Notes: generated by a model from the sequence alone, not told the origin. A stretch of 35,212 bases of DNA from Vermiculatibacterium agrestimuris (GCF_943193085.1 NZ_CALPCU010000022.1:1-35212); one strand, 5' to 3'. Counted from the stretch's first letter, positions 14,563 to 22,803 are shown. A program made the numbers and translations.

Positions 14563-15009
14563 TCAGCTGTGGCGGCCTCTGTGGTGGCCCCGGCCCTCGC
14601 TGTGGTGGTAGCCGCCGTGACCATAGGCGGCGGGCGTACAGCCCACAGGGCAGTCATGGTAGTGGGCGGGGTCGGTGCAGCCCACAGGGCAGCTGTGGTA
14701 GTGCCCAGTCTCTATGCAATCGGCGGGGCAGGCATGGTAATGGGCGGGATCGGTGCAGTCCTGGCGCGCACAGCCCATACTGGGGCAGAACATGGGCTCC
14801 GCCGGGGGGGCCGATTCCCAGCATTGGTTGCTGTGGGGATGGGTGGGATCGGTACAGCCCGCTAAGTCACAGCCCATATATACCGCCTCTGCCACTTCCA
14901 CCGGGGCGGCGCTCTCCGCCGCGGGGGCCGCCGGCTGAACGCCTTCATAGGCGGCGGGCGCGCCCACCAGCGGTGCGGCGCAGAGCATGGCGATCAAAAA
15001 CCGTCTCAT
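14563..15009 (-). CDS. Secreted Cys/His-rich repeat protein, possible metal binder
   Basis: This 148-residue protein was not recognised by name. Residues 1-20 look like a Sec signal peptide (MRRFLIAMLCAAPLVGAPA). The mature part has 12 cysteines and many histidines. Residues 85-123 are three tandem 13-residue units of the form C-[TI]-[DE]-x-x-H-Y-H-x-C-P-x-x, with Cys at 85/94, 98/107 and 111/120 and His at 90/92, 103/105 and 116/118. A divergent copy lies at 52-63 (CTDPTHPHSNQC), and the tail is Gly/His/Arg-rich. The ATG has a GGAGAAA ribosome site and its own promoter. The spacing suits transition-metal binding outside the cell or in the spore, which is inference. Confidence 0.85.
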   Translation of the reverse strand: MRRFLIAMLCAAPLVGAPAAYEGVQPAAPAAESAAPVEVAEAVYMGCDLAGCTDPTHPHSNQCWESAPPAEPMFCPSMGCARQDCTDPAHYHACPADCIETGHYHSCPVGCTDPAHYHDCPVGCTPAAYGHGGYHHSEGRGHHRGRHS

Positions 15010-15045
15010 CTCAATTTCTCCTTTATCCAGTTGATCCTACCTAAT

Positions 15046-15073
15046 AGTATACAGTTTTTCTCCGTCTTGTCAA
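15046..15073 (-). promoter_or_regulatory. Sigma-A promoter of the Cys/His-repeat gene
   Basis: On the minus strand TTGACA (15068-15073) and TATACT (15046-15051) are separated by 16 bases. They lie just after the stop of the last ABC transporter gene and about 37 bases before the ATG at 15009. Confidence 0.8.
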
Positions 15074-15077
15074 TCCT

Positions 15078-15812
15078 CTACTCCGCCGCGGCCAAAAGCT
15101 GCCTGGTGTACTCCTCCCGGGGATGGTCAAAGACCTCCTCCACCGTCCCCTGCTCTATGACACGGCCCGCCTTCATCACAAGCACCCGGTCACACAGCTG
15201 GTAGACCACGTTCAGGTCGTGGGAGATGAAGAGATAGCTCAGATCCAGCTGGTCGCGCAAGTCCTTCAAAAGCCGCAGGATCTGGGCCTGGATGGTCACA
15301 TCCAGGGCGGACACCGGCTCGTCGGCCAGGATGAACCGCGGCCGCTGGAGCAGGGCCACGGCGATGCTCACCCGCTGGCGCTGGCCGCCGGAGAGCTGGG
15401 CGGGCCTGGCCTTCAGGCACTCCCGGGGCAGCTCCACCAGCTCAAGCATATCCTCCACCCGCCGCCGGCGCTCCGCCGGGTCATACCTGCCGTAGACGCG
15501 CAGGGGCTCCTCCATGATCCACTCCACTGTGTAGGCGGGGTTCAGGGAGCTGTAGGGATCCTGGAAGATCATCTGGGGCCGCTTGGTGTAGTGGACAACC
15601 TCGCCCCGCTCCGGCTTCACCATCCCCAGGATGGTCTTGGCCAGGGTGGACTTCCCCGTGCCCGACTCCCCCACCAGGCCCACGATCTCCCCGTGGCGGA
15701 CGTGGAAGGTCACATCGTGGAGCACTTCCTTATACTCTCCCCGGCCGATGAGGGTGCGGCTGCGGTAGCCGCTGCTCACATGACTGACCGAGAGCACCAG
15801 TTCCTCGCTCAT
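15078..15812 (-). CDS. ABC transporter ATP-binding protein, peptide/nickel type (DppF/NikE-like)
   Basis: This is one of two ATPases that drive a peptide- or nickel-type importer. The 244-residue protein has Walker A (GLVGESGTGKSTLAKT), the Q-loop (MIFQDPYSSLNP), the signature LSGGQRQRVSIAVAL, Walker B (FILADEPVSALD) and the H-loop (LFISHDLNVV). It ends soon after the ATPase core and lacks the C-terminal extension of long OppF proteins, so it is closer in size to NikE-type subunits. It is last in the five-gene transcription unit and overlaps the preceding ATPase gene by four bases. No terminator was seen before the promoter of the next gene. Confidence 0.93.
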   Translation of the reverse strand: MSEELVLSVSHVSSGYRSRTLIGRGEYKEVLHDVTFHVRHGEIVGLVGESGTGKSTLAKTILGMVKPERGEVVHYTKRPQMIFQDPYSSLNPAYTVEWIMEEPLRVYGRYDPAERRRRVEDMLELVELPRECLKARPAQLSGGQRQRVSIAVALLQRPRFILADEPVSALDVTIQAQILRLLKDLRDQLDLSYLFISHDLNVVYQLCDRVLVMKAGRVIEQGTVEEVFDHPREEYTRQLLAAAE

Positions 15813-16597
15813 GGCCGCCCCTCCTTTCTGCGGACAGGAATGGCGGCAATGAGCCGCTTGGTGTAGTCCTGGGCGGGATGGTAGAAGATCTGCCCGGTCT
15901 CGCCGCTCTCTACGATACGGCCCGACTGCATCACCGCCACCCGGGCGCAGAGCTTTCGCACCACGTTCAGATCGTGGGAGATGAAAAGCATGGACATGCC
16001 CAGCTCCCCGTTGAGCTTCTTCAAAAGGGTCAGGATCTGGGCCTGGATGGTCACGTCCAGGGCGGTGGTGGGCTCGTCCAGGAGCAAAAGTCCCGGCCGG
16101 GAGACCATGGCCGCCGCGATCATGGCCCGCTGGAGCATCCCGCCAGAGAGCTCATGGGGATACTTGTCATAGACCCCCTCGGGGTCGGGAAGCTCCACCT
16201 GCCCCAGGGCCTCCAGCGCCCGCACCCGGCGCTCCGCCTTGGACAGTCCGGTGTGGATGAGAAGGGTCTCCTCCACCTGGGCGCCCACCTTCATCAGCGG
16301 ATCCATGGCGGACATTGGCTCCTGAAACACTACGCCGATGTCCTTGCCCTGAACGCTTCGCAGCTTGGCCCGGTCGGCGTGGAGCAGCTCCGAGCCATCC
16401 AGCAGGATCTCTCCCGCGTAGTCACACTGCTTTCGGGGCAGGAGCCCGGCCACCGCCATGGCGGTCACCGACTTGCCGGAGCCGGACTCCCCCACCAGGC
16501 CCACGATCTCCCCGTCGCCGATGGTCAGGGAGATCCCATCCACCGCAAAGCGGTCACGGGTGTGGAACTTGACCCGCAGGTCACGAATTTCCAGCAT
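15809..16597 (-). CDS. ABC transporter ATP-binding protein, peptide/nickel type (DppD/NikD-like)
   Basis: This is the second ATPase of the importer, 262 residues long. It has Walker A (GLVGESGSGKSVTAMA), the Q-loop (VVFQEPMSAMDPLMKVG), a slightly unusual signature LSGGMLQRAMIAAAM typical of the DppD/OppD branch, Walker B (LLLLDEPTTALD) and the H-loop (LFISHDLNVVRKL). It pairs with the DppF-like subunit encoded directly downstream. Its start overlaps the permease stop (TGATG), indicating tight coupling of the operon. Confidence 0.94.
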   Translation of the reverse strand: MLEIRDLRVKFHTRDRFAVDGISLTIGDGEIVGLVGESGSGKSVTAMAVAGLLPRKQCDYAGEILLDGSELLHADRAKLRSVQGKDIGVVFQEPMSAMDPLMKVGAQVEETLLIHTGLSKAERRVRALEALGQVELPDPEGVYDKYPHELSGGMLQRAMIAAAMVSRPGLLLLDEPTTALDVTIQAQILTLLKKLNGELGMSMLFISHDLNVVRKLCARVAVMQSGRIVESGETGQIFYHPAQDYTKRLIAAIPVRRKEGRP

Positions 16598-17409
16598 CAG
16601 ACCACCCCCCGATCCCGGCGCTGCAGCCCCTCGCCGATGAGGCCCACGCCGAACACCAGCAGGATGATGGCGCCCCCCGCCCCGGCGGCGTACCAGGGAG
16701 CGGCGGCCAGCATCCCCTGGGCCTCAGAGAGCATATAGCCCAGAGAGGCGTCCGGAGGGGTGACCCCGATGCTCAGATAGCTCATGGATGCCTCGGCCAG
16801 CACGGCGTTATTAAACCCGATGGTGAGGGCGGGCAGCAGCACCGGCAAGGTGTTGGGCAGGATGTGCACCCACAGCACCCGCCAGGGGCTCGCCCCCATA
16901 AGCTGGACGCTTTTCACATAGTTGGCCTCCCGTAGGGAGGCAAAGGCGGTGCGGGCGATGCGGGCGTAGCCGGGGATGAAGGCGAGGCCCAGGGCCAGCA
17001 CCACATTATATTTCTTCCCCGGCCCCAGCAGGCTGATGACGACCAGCGCCAGCAGGATACTGGGAAAGGCGGTAAGGGCGTCGTTGAGGCGCATCAGCGC
17101 CTCATCCACCACGCCGCCGAAATAGCCGGTGAGGGCGCCCACCGCGACGCCGCACACCGCGCCCATGGCCACGGTGGCCAGGGCGATGGTCAGGGTGTTC
17201 CCCGCCCCCTGGAGCACCCGGCTGAAGATGTCCCGGCCAAAGCTGTCGGTGCCCATCAAGTGGGCCAGGGTGGGGCCGTCCAGCTTCGGGCCGGTGGCCA
17301 TGGCGGCAGGGTCGTAGGGCGTCCAGAAAAAGCCCAGGACGATGAGGGCCACCATGAACCCCGTCAGGGCAAGGCCGGCGGTGAGGCAGCCGTTTCTTCT
17401 CCTCTTCAT
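16597..17409 (-). CDS. ABC transporter permease, peptide/nickel type (DppC/NikC-like)
   Basis: This 270-residue inner-membrane permease has an N-terminal membrane segment (LTAGLALTGFMVALIVLGFFW). An extracellular loop carries the family-typical HLMGTDSFGRDIFSRVLQGAG, and about five further segments follow. The EAA loop that docks with the ATPases is visible in RIARTAFASLREANYVKSVQLMGASPWRVLWVHILPN. It works with the DppB-like permease as a heterodimer. The gene overlaps both neighbours by a few bases. Confidence 0.94.
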   Translation of the reverse strand: MKRRRNGCLTAGLALTGFMVALIVLGFFWTPYDPAAMATGPKLDGPTLAHLMGTDSFGRDIFSRVLQGAGNTLTIALATVAMGAVCGVAVGALTGYFGGVVDEALMRLNDALTAFPSILLALVVISLLGPGKKYNVVLALGLAFIPGYARIARTAFASLREANYVKSVQLMGASPWRVLWVHILPNTLPVLLPALTIGFNNAVLAEASMSYLSIGVTPPDASLGYMLSEAQGMLAAAPWYAAGAGGAIILLVFGVGLIGEGLQRRDRGVV

Positions 17410-18356
17410 ACGCCGCCTCCCAACCGCAGCCGGGGGTCAATGCGCTGCTGAATGAGGTCTGCCAGGGTGCCGGAGAGCACCACCCAAAAGGCCAGGAGGA
17501 CGACGATGACCTGCACCACCGGATAGTCCCGGTTGGAGATGGAGGACACCAGCAGCCGCCCCAGGCCGGGAATGGCAAAGACCTGCTCCACCACCACACC
17601 GGAGGCCAAAATTTCCGCCAGAGTCTGGGCCAGGAAGGCCACCACCGGCACAATGGCGTTTTTCAGCACGTGCCGCCGGAGCACCGCGCCCCGGTCATTG
17701 CCCCGGGAGATGGCGGTACGGACGTAATCCTTCCCCATCTCGCTGCCCACCGTACTGCGCAGCATCCGCACCGTCATGGCGATCCGGGGGATGGCGATGG
17801 CCACAGCGGCGAAGAAGAGATACTTCACCGCCCCCAAAAAGTCCTCCCCCAGATTGGGGAAGCTCCCCGCGGTAAACCACTTCAGCGCCACGCCGAAGAT
17901 CCAGGACAGGAGCATCCCGGTAAAGAAGGCGGGCACCGCCATGCAAAGCTGGTTCACCGCCGTGCGCAGTCCGTCTCCCCGAGCGCTGCCCCGGCCCGCC
18001 GAGAGAAGCCCCAGAGGGATGGCGATCACAAGGATGAGCAAAAAGCTGATGGCGCTCAGACACAGGGTCACCGCCATCTTCGGGGCGATAAGCTCCCAAA
18101 CCGGCTGCTTATAGTGGTAGGAGACCCCTAAATCGCCGGTGAAAAAGCCCATCAGCCACTGAAGGTAGCGAACCATCAGTGGCTGATCCAGTCCCATTTC
18201 GGCGCGCAGAGCGGCCAGGCGCTCAGGGGTGGCCTGAGTGCCCAGCATGATCTCCGCCGGATCTCCCGAGATAAGCGCAAAGGCCACAAAGGCCAGCAGG
18301 GAGACCAAAAGCATGGTGACCAACACAGTGGCCAGCCGCTTCGCCGCGTATTTCAT
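17406..18356 (-). CDS. ABC transporter permease, peptide/nickel type (DppB/NikB-like)
   Basis: This 316-residue permease begins MKYAAKRLATVLVTMLLVSLLAFVAF, the usual first membrane helix of DppB proteins. It has the conserved loop GDPAEIMLGTQATPERLAALRAEMGLDQPLMVRYLQW and the EAA loop VRTAISRGNDRGAVLRRHVLKNAIVPVVAF. About six membrane segments fit the family. The gene starts 3 bases after the stop of the substrate-binding protein gene. Confidence 0.94.
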   Translation of the reverse strand: MKYAAKRLATVLVTMLLVSLLAFVAFALISGDPAEIMLGTQATPERLAALRAEMGLDQPLMVRYLQWLMGFFTGDLGVSYHYKQPVWELIAPKMAVTLCLSAISFLLILVIAIPLGLLSAGRGSARGDGLRTAVNQLCMAVPAFFTGMLLSWIFGVALKWFTAGSFPNLGEDFLGAVKYLFFAAVAIAIPRIAMTVRMLRSTVGSEMGKDYVRTAISRGNDRGAVLRRHVLKNAIVPVVAFLAQTLAEILASGVVVEQVFAIPGLGRLLVSSISNRDYPVVQVIVVLLAFWVVLSGTLADLIQQRIDPRLRLGGGV

Positions 18357-18359
18357 CTG

Positions 18360-19904
18360 TTATTCCGCCCACCCCACGGTGGACAGGTCAAGGACATAGA
18401 TGGGATAGAACTGCAGGCCCTCCAATCCCTTGCGCACCGCCACCAGATCGGCCAGATCCTGGATGTAGACGTTGGCGGCGTTCTCGGTCAGGTTCCGCTC
18501 CAGCGCCTTATAGAGCTGGGTCTGCTCGGCGTCGTCAAAGGTGGTCTGCGCCTGGGCATAGAGGGCGTCATACTCCTCGTTCTGATAGTTGATAAAGTTC
18601 CGCTTGGCGGAGGATTCAAACCGGGCAAGCAGCGCCCGGGCGGTCATGGTGGAGGCGTCCAGCCCCACCACGGTGGACTGGAACTGCCGGCCGGAATACA
18701 CGTCGGACAGCCAGGCGCCCCACTCCACCAGCTCCAGCTTGGCATTGATATTCACCGCCTTAAGCTGCTCGGCAATGACCTGGGCGGCGTCGATGTGGGG
18801 GGTATAGTTGGAGGGCACGGTGATGGTCATATCAAAGCCGTCGGGATAGCCCGCATCGGCCAGCAGGGCCTTGGCCTTCTCCACGTCGTGGGCGTAGTAA
18901 TCGGTCAGGCTGTCGTCAAAATACTTGCCAAAGGCGGGGTACATGCTGGAGCCGATGAGGCTTCCGTATCCGTCGAAGGCCAAGTCCAGGATCTGCTGGC
19001 GATCCACGGCATAGCACAGGGCCTGGCGCACCCGCACATCGTCAAAGGGCTTTTCGGCGTGATTGAGGTAAAGGGCCTGCACCAGGTTCATGGTGCCCTC
19101 GGCGATGTTGAAATCATCTCCCAGCTGGGAGGCCCGGGCGCTGGTCATATGGGCGCACAGATCCACCGCCCCGCTCTGAAGGCTCATGAGGATGCTGTCG
19201 GGATTCTCCATGATCTTGAAGGTCACCTTGTCCAGCTTGGCGGGGACGCCCCAGTAGTCCTCAAACCGCTCCAGCACCACATTGTCCTGGGCGGAACGGG
19301 AGACGTACTTGAACGGGCCGGTGCCCACAGGCGCGGTGTCCTGCCCGTCATAGTCCCTGGGCAGGATGGCGGCGGTGAGGTAGGAGAAAAACTCGTTGTC
19401 CGGCTCGGCGATGGTGATGGCCACCGTCTTGTCGTCCAGGGCGGTCACATCGGTGACGGCGGAAAAGGACTCCACCAGAGAGGAGCCGCCCTCCGCGTCG
19501 GCGCAGCGCTGGATAGACCAGACCACGTCGTCCACAGTCACAGTCTGCCCATTATGGAACTTCACCCCGTCGCGCAGAGTGAAGGTATAAGTCGTTCTAT
19601 CGTCAGAGATGGTATAGTCCGCGGCCACCGCGGGGATCAGGTCGCCGTCTGCGGTGGGCTTTACAAGCCCTTCAAACACGTTGAACATGACCTCTTTCGT
19701 CCCTGCCGCCACCGTCATGTGGGGGTCAAGGCTGTCGTCCAGGTCTTGGGCGATGGCCACCGTTATCTCGTTGGGTCGGACGGTGGGTCCCTGCTGGAGG
19801 GTCTCCTGGGGCGCCGGAGTCTGGGCGGCGTTGCCGCCGCAGCCGGCCAGGATCGCCGCCAGCAACCCTGTGGTGATGAGCCCTGCGATCTTGCGTTTTG
19901 TCAT
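18360..19904 (-). CDS. ABC transporter substrate-binding lipoprotein, SBP family 5
   Basis: This is the extracellular substrate-binding subunit of the importer, 514 residues. It starts at ATG 19904 after an AAGGAAGA site; upstream in-frame codons reach back into the leader and terminator and are rejected. A lipobox Leu-Ala-Gly-Cys (Cys22) gives a membrane-anchored lipoprotein. Family 5 features include DLDDSLDPHMTVAAGTKEVMFNVFEGL, RTTYTFTLRDGVKFHNGQTV and VRQALCYAVDRQQI. Members bind peptides, nickel chelates or other ligands, and the sequence alone does not settle which. It is the first gene of the five-gene unit. I saw no convincing promoter in its 240-base leader. Confidence 0.93.
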   Translation of the reverse strand: MTKRKIAGLITTGLLAAILAGCGGNAAQTPAPQETLQQGPTVRPNEITVAIAQDLDDSLDPHMTVAAGTKEVMFNVFEGLVKPTADGDLIPAVAADYTISDDRTTYTFTLRDGVKFHNGQTVTVDDVVWSIQRCADAEGGSSLVESFSAVTDVTALDDKTVAITIAEPDNEFFSYLTAAILPRDYDGQDTAPVGTGPFKYVSRSAQDNVVLERFEDYWGVPAKLDKVTFKIMENPDSILMSLQSGAVDLCAHMTSARASQLGDDFNIAEGTMNLVQALYLNHAEKPFDDVRVRQALCYAVDRQQILDLAFDGYGSLIGSSMYPAFGKYFDDSLTDYYAHDVEKAKALLADAGYPDGFDMTITVPSNYTPHIDAAQVIAEQLKAVNINAKLELVEWGAWLSDVYSGRQFQSTVVGLDASTMTARALLARFESSAKRNFINYQNEEYDALYAQAQTTFDDAEQTQLYKALERNLTENAANVYIQDLADLVAVRKGLEGLQFYPIYVLDLSTVGWAE

Positions 19905-20035
19905 ACGGATCTTCCTTTCGTCACTGCTTCCCCATCGGGAAGTCAATGTGGGGCGGATGACCCCCGCCCATTGGGATTTTTCGGCTCTATCGTGTTGTTG
20001 CGGCTGGCCCCTGTCCCGAGCCGGAGAGGACTGGC

Positions 20036-20094
20036 CAAAAACAAAGCCTTGGGGGATGGCCCCTCCGGATCTGGAGTGGGCCTCCCACAAGGCT
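20036..20094 (-). terminator. Minus-strand terminator between the carD-like gene and the ABC operon
   Basis: A long hairpin, with outer arms AGCCTTG (20045-20051) and CAAGGCT (20088-20094) and an inner GGCCC/GGGCC stem, is followed on the minus strand by TTTGTTTTT. It ends the carD-like transcript about 50 bases after its stop. The remaining part of the gap (19905-20035) has a smaller hairpin, with arms near GGGCGG and CCGCCC, and no gene. Confidence 0.85.
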
Positions 20095-20146
20095 GTATTT
20101 TACACGATATATCCCCATTTTGCAAGGGGTTGCGCACCCTTTTCCA

Positions 20147-20665
20147 TCAGACCTCCACCGCCGGCCTGGTCTTTCCCCCCGCCGCCTGAGTCAGCCGCTG
20201 GGAAATGTAGCTCTTGACCTCCTCCACCGGGATCTCCAGCGCCGCCGCCAGCTCTCCGAACAGGAGGGCCTCCCCCTCCTTCATGAACCGCTCGTCCACC
20301 GCGCCGAACTTTTTCTTATCCCGCTCGGCAGTCCGTTTCTTGGTGTAAATGGACATGGTCATCTCAAACAGATCCTTGCAGTCATGGGTGGCGATGGCGG
20401 CCTGGTAATGCTCGGTAAGCTCCCGCAGCGGCAGGCCCTCGCAGGCCTCCGAGGCGTAGGCGGGAATGCCGTCGATGAGCGCGTTGGCCTCCTGTCTGGA
20501 GATGACGGGCCGCATAAAGATCTTCCCGTTCACCGGCGCATAGATATCACAGCTTTGGTAGAGCGGCGTGAGGACATAGAAGTCCTGGCCGTCCCGCCTG
20601 TCCACCCGTTCCACCCTGCACACGCCCGTGCGCCCGTATACGATCAATTCTCCCGGCTGGTACAT
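20147..20665 (-). CDS. CarD family transcriptional regulator
   Basis: This 172-residue protein has the CarD/TRCF RNA-polymerase-interaction domain at residues 1-60 (YQPGELIVYGRTGVCRVERV, FYVLTPLYQSCDIYAPVNG). It is followed by a helical DNA-binding region with PLRELTEHYQAAIATHDCKDLFEM, YTKKRTAERDKKKFGAVDERFMKEGEALLFGELA and the terminal VEEVKSYISQRL helix. CarD proteins bind the polymerase beta subunit and stabilise the open complex at promoters. Clostridial genomes often encode several short CarD homologues of unknown regulon. It is transcribed as a single gene between its own promoter and terminator. Confidence 0.9.
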   Translation of the reverse strand: MYQPGELIVYGRTGVCRVERVDRRDGQDFYVLTPLYQSCDIYAPVNGKIFMRPVISRQEANALIDGIPAYASEACEGLPLRELTEHYQAAIATHDCKDLFEMTMSIYTKKRTAERDKKKFGAVDERFMKEGEALLFGELAAALEIPVEEVKSYISQRLTQAAGGKTRPAVEV

Positions 20666-20687
20666 AAAATCACATCCTTATATCTTT

Positions 20688-20717
20688 ATTATACCACTTT
20701 TTGGTCTCTTTATGTAA
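20688..20717 (-). promoter_or_regulatory. Promoter of the carD-like gene
   Basis: On the minus strand a consensus TATAAT (20688-20693) preceded by TGG follows TTACAT (20712-20717) with an 18-base spacer. The local region is A/T rich compared with the rest of the window. The divergent MmcQ/YjbR gene begins at 20809. Confidence 0.75.
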
Positions 20718-20808
20718 GAAAAACTTTTTGGCCGGAATATACAAGTTTTTTTCCTGTGCTATGCTACGATAGTTCTGAGCGTTTTTCATCACAAAGGAGG
20801 TCTTTTAT

Positions 20809-21189
20809 ATGAACCGATACCCCTGGCTGGAGGACTACCTTCTCTCCAAGCCCGGCGCAGTCCGGGATTTCAAGCTGGAATGGCAGTGGCACCGCTGGCT
20901 GGTGGCGGGGAAAATGTTCGCCGCCCTGTGTACCCCCGACCCCAAGTACGCAGAGCACGCCGGGCGCACCATGGTCATCCTCAAGTGCGACCTCCGGAGG
21001 GCCGAGCTCTACCGGGCCGAGTTTCCCGACGTAGTGCCCGGCTTCTACTCCGACAAGCGCACCTGGAACACCGTCTACCTGGACGGCCAAGTCCCCGAGG
21101 CCGTCCTGCGGGAGATGTGCGACGAATCCTACGCTCTGGTCACCGCCAAGCTGACCAAGGCCCTTCAGCGGGAGCTGGGCCTTCTCTGA
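20809..21189 (+). CDS. MmcQ/YjbR family protein
   Basis: This 126-residue protein has the YjbR-like pattern. It begins NRYPWLEDYLLSKPGAVRDFKLEWQWHRWLVAGKMFAAL, followed by MVILKCDLRRAELYRAEFPDVVPGFYSDKRTWNTVYLDGQVP and a C-terminal ESYALVTAKLTK helix. This is a CyaY-like fold with a proposed DNA-binding role; the biological function is not known. It has a very strong ribosome site (AAAGGAGG) eight bases before the ATG. It is the only plus-strand gene in the 13.7-22.8 kb block and lies immediately before the convergent sigE. Confidence 0.88.
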   Translation: MNRYPWLEDYLLSKPGAVRDFKLEWQWHRWLVAGKMFAALCTPDPKYAEHAGRTMVILKCDLRRAELYRAEFPDVVPGFYSDKRTWNTVYLDGQVPEAVLREMCDESYALVTAKLTKALQRELGLL

Positions 21190-21195
21190 CGCTGG

Positions 21196-21217
21196 GCCCC
21201 GGCCTTTGTGCCGGGGC
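21196..21217. terminator. Hairpin between the convergent YjbR-like and sigE genes
   Basis: GCCCCGGC and GCCGGGGC form an eight-base stem (21196-21217) that abuts the sigE stop. On the plus strand the T-run comes about ten bases later, so it is a moderate terminator. Confidence 0.65.
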
Positions 21218-21940
21218 TCACATCATTTTTAATATCTCACGCTTCAGCCGCTCGATGATGCGCTTTTCCAGCCGGGAGATATAGGACTGGGAGATGCCCA
21301 GCAGGTCGGCCACCTCCTTCTGCGTCCGCTCCGGCGCACCGTCCAGACCGAAGCGCAGGGTGATGATGATCCGCTCCCGCTCCTCCAGCCGCTCCAGAGC
21401 CTGGGTCAGGAGCTGGCGGTCTACGTCGGCCTCCAGAGGCTGCATCACCACATCGGCGTCAGTGCCCAGAATGTCGCTGAGCAGCAGCTCGTTGCCGTCC
21501 CAGTCGGTGTTCAGCGGCTCGTCAAAGGAGACTTCCCCCCGCTGGTTGGAGGTCTTGCGCAGGTGCATCAGTATCTCGTTTTCGATGCACCGGGAGGCAT
21601 AGGTGGCCAGCTTGATGTTTTTCTCCGCCTTGTAGGTGCTCACCGCCTTAATGAGCCCGATGGTACCGATAGAAATGAGATCCTCAATGTTGATGCCCGT
21701 ATTCTCAAACCGTTTGGCGATGTAGACCACCAGCCGCAGGTTCCGCTCAATGAGGGCGGCCTTGGCCTTCTCGTCCCCCATCCCCAGCCGGAGGATGAGC
21801 GCCGCCTCCTCCTCCCGCTTCAGCGGGGGCGGCAGGGTATCGCTGCCCCCTATGTACATCACCTTTCCCGGCAGGACGAGCCCCCGCCTGGCCAAAAGCG
21901 CCCGGAACCGCCACCAGCTCCGCCGCAAGCGCTGGATCAT
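21218..21940 (-). CDS. sigE: Sporulation sigma factor SigE (pro-sigma-E)
   Basis: Sigma-E is the first mother-cell-specific sigma factor. The 240-residue protein carries a basic, aromatic pro-sequence at about residues 1-28 (RLRRSWWRFRALLARRG, then VMYIGGSDTLPPPL), which SpoIIGA removes. Region 2 is ALIERNLRLVVYIAKRFENTG, DLISIGTIGLIKAVSTYKAEK and KLATYASRCIENEILMHLRK. Region 4 has LRFGLDGAPERTQKEVADLLGISQSYISRLEKRIIERLK. It lies 24 bases downstream of spoIIGA in the same transcript. Confidence 0.97.
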   Translation of the reverse strand: MIQRLRRSWWRFRALLARRGLVLPGKVMYIGGSDTLPPPLKREEEAALILRLGMGDEKAKAALIERNLRLVVYIAKRFENTGINIEDLISIGTIGLIKAVSTYKAEKNIKLATYASRCIENEILMHLRKTSNQRGEVSFDEPLNTDWDGNELLLSDILGTDADVVMQPLEADVDRQLLTQALERLEERERIIITLRFGLDGAPERTQKEVADLLGISQSYISRLEKRIIERLKREILKMM

Positions 21941-21964
21941 GTTTTTTCCTCCTCACTTTTCCGT

Positions 21965-22777
21965 TTATGCGCCAATGAGCGCGCTGTATCCTCCGCCGTC
22001 TGAAACGGGGGTGGGGGACAGCGCCACCAGAATGGGGCCGTAGTCCTCCCCCGCCACCTTGGCGCTGTCCACCCGCACCGCCAGAAGCAGGGCGTGCTCC
22101 ACCCCCACCGCCCGGTAAGGCAGCAGCCGCCAGCGGCCTCCCCGCCGCCGCTCCAGTGCGGAAACCGGGTCGTCAAGCTCTCCCGGCTCCGGGCCTTCCC
22201 CCGGCGGAAACAGGGCGCCCAGCCGATCCCCCTCCGCCACCATCACCGGCCGGCCGGTGGCGGGATCGGTCAGGGTGTTGCCCGTGTCCACCAGTGCCGT
22301 CAGCCGGCACCGCCGGCCCGCCAGCTCCAGTTCCGCCTTGGCCAGCTCTCCCCCGCCGTGGCGAGCCGTACGCTGAAAGATCAAGCTCAAAAACACGTAG
22401 CATCCCGCCGAGCAAAGCAGCACCGTGGGCAAGTCCAGCGCCCGGGGAGCGCCCCAGAGCAGCTGCAGTGCCAGCACACCGCCCCCGAAGGCCGCGGCGA
22501 CGCCGAAAAACACCAGGGTCAGCCGCAAAAGCCGCCGGGAGCCGCCGTAAGCCACCAGCACCATGCCCACCGCCGCGGCCAGCTTATATAGGGGATGGGT
22601 CAGAAATCCCCATCCCGGCAGCACCGCCCCGGCAGCATAGAGCCCGCCCGCCAGTGCGGCCAGGGCGAAGCGGAGCCGCCGAAAGGGCTCTCCCGCCAGC
22701 TTGGCCGCGCACAGCAGCAGCAGGTAGTCCACCAGGGCGTTGAGCGCGAACACTTCATCGATATAGACCACTTCCAT
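21965..22777 (-). CDS. spoIIGA: Sigma-E processing peptidase SpoIIGA
   Basis: SpoIIGA is the septal membrane aspartic protease that cleaves pro-sigma-E after a forespore signal. The 270-residue protein begins VVYIDEVFALNALVDYLLLL, the family hallmark. About five membrane segments lie in residues 8-140, and the C-terminal protease domain has the catalytic Asp in TALVDTGNTLTDPATGRPV. It is directly upstream of its substrate gene sigE. The ATG follows GGGGGGACGG. Confidence 0.95.
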   Translation of the reverse strand: MEVVYIDEVFALNALVDYLLLLCAAKLAGEPFRRLRFALAALAGGLYAAGAVLPGWGFLTHPLYKLAAAVGMVLVAYGGSRRLLRLTLVFFGVAAAFGGGVLALQLLWGAPRALDLPTVLLCSAGCYVFLSLIFQRTARHGGGELAKAELELAGRRCRLTALVDTGNTLTDPATGRPVMVAEGDRLGALFPPGEGPEPGELDDPVSALERRRGGRWRLLPYRAVGVEHALLLAVRVDSAKVAGEDYGPILVALSPTPVSDGGGYSALIGA

Positions 22778-22803
22778 GGCCGTCCCCCCTGTCCTACTCG
22801 TCC

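Noticed and set aside
13843..14865. A plus-strand frame over sigG and the Cys/His gene
   Set aside because: It is antisense to sigG, whose motifs are unmistakable, and has no ribosome site.
19905..20035. Possible riboswitch ahead of the ABC binding-protein gene
   Set aside because: Only a small GC hairpin is visible and the stronger hairpin is the terminator of the carD-like gene. No known aptamer motif was seen.
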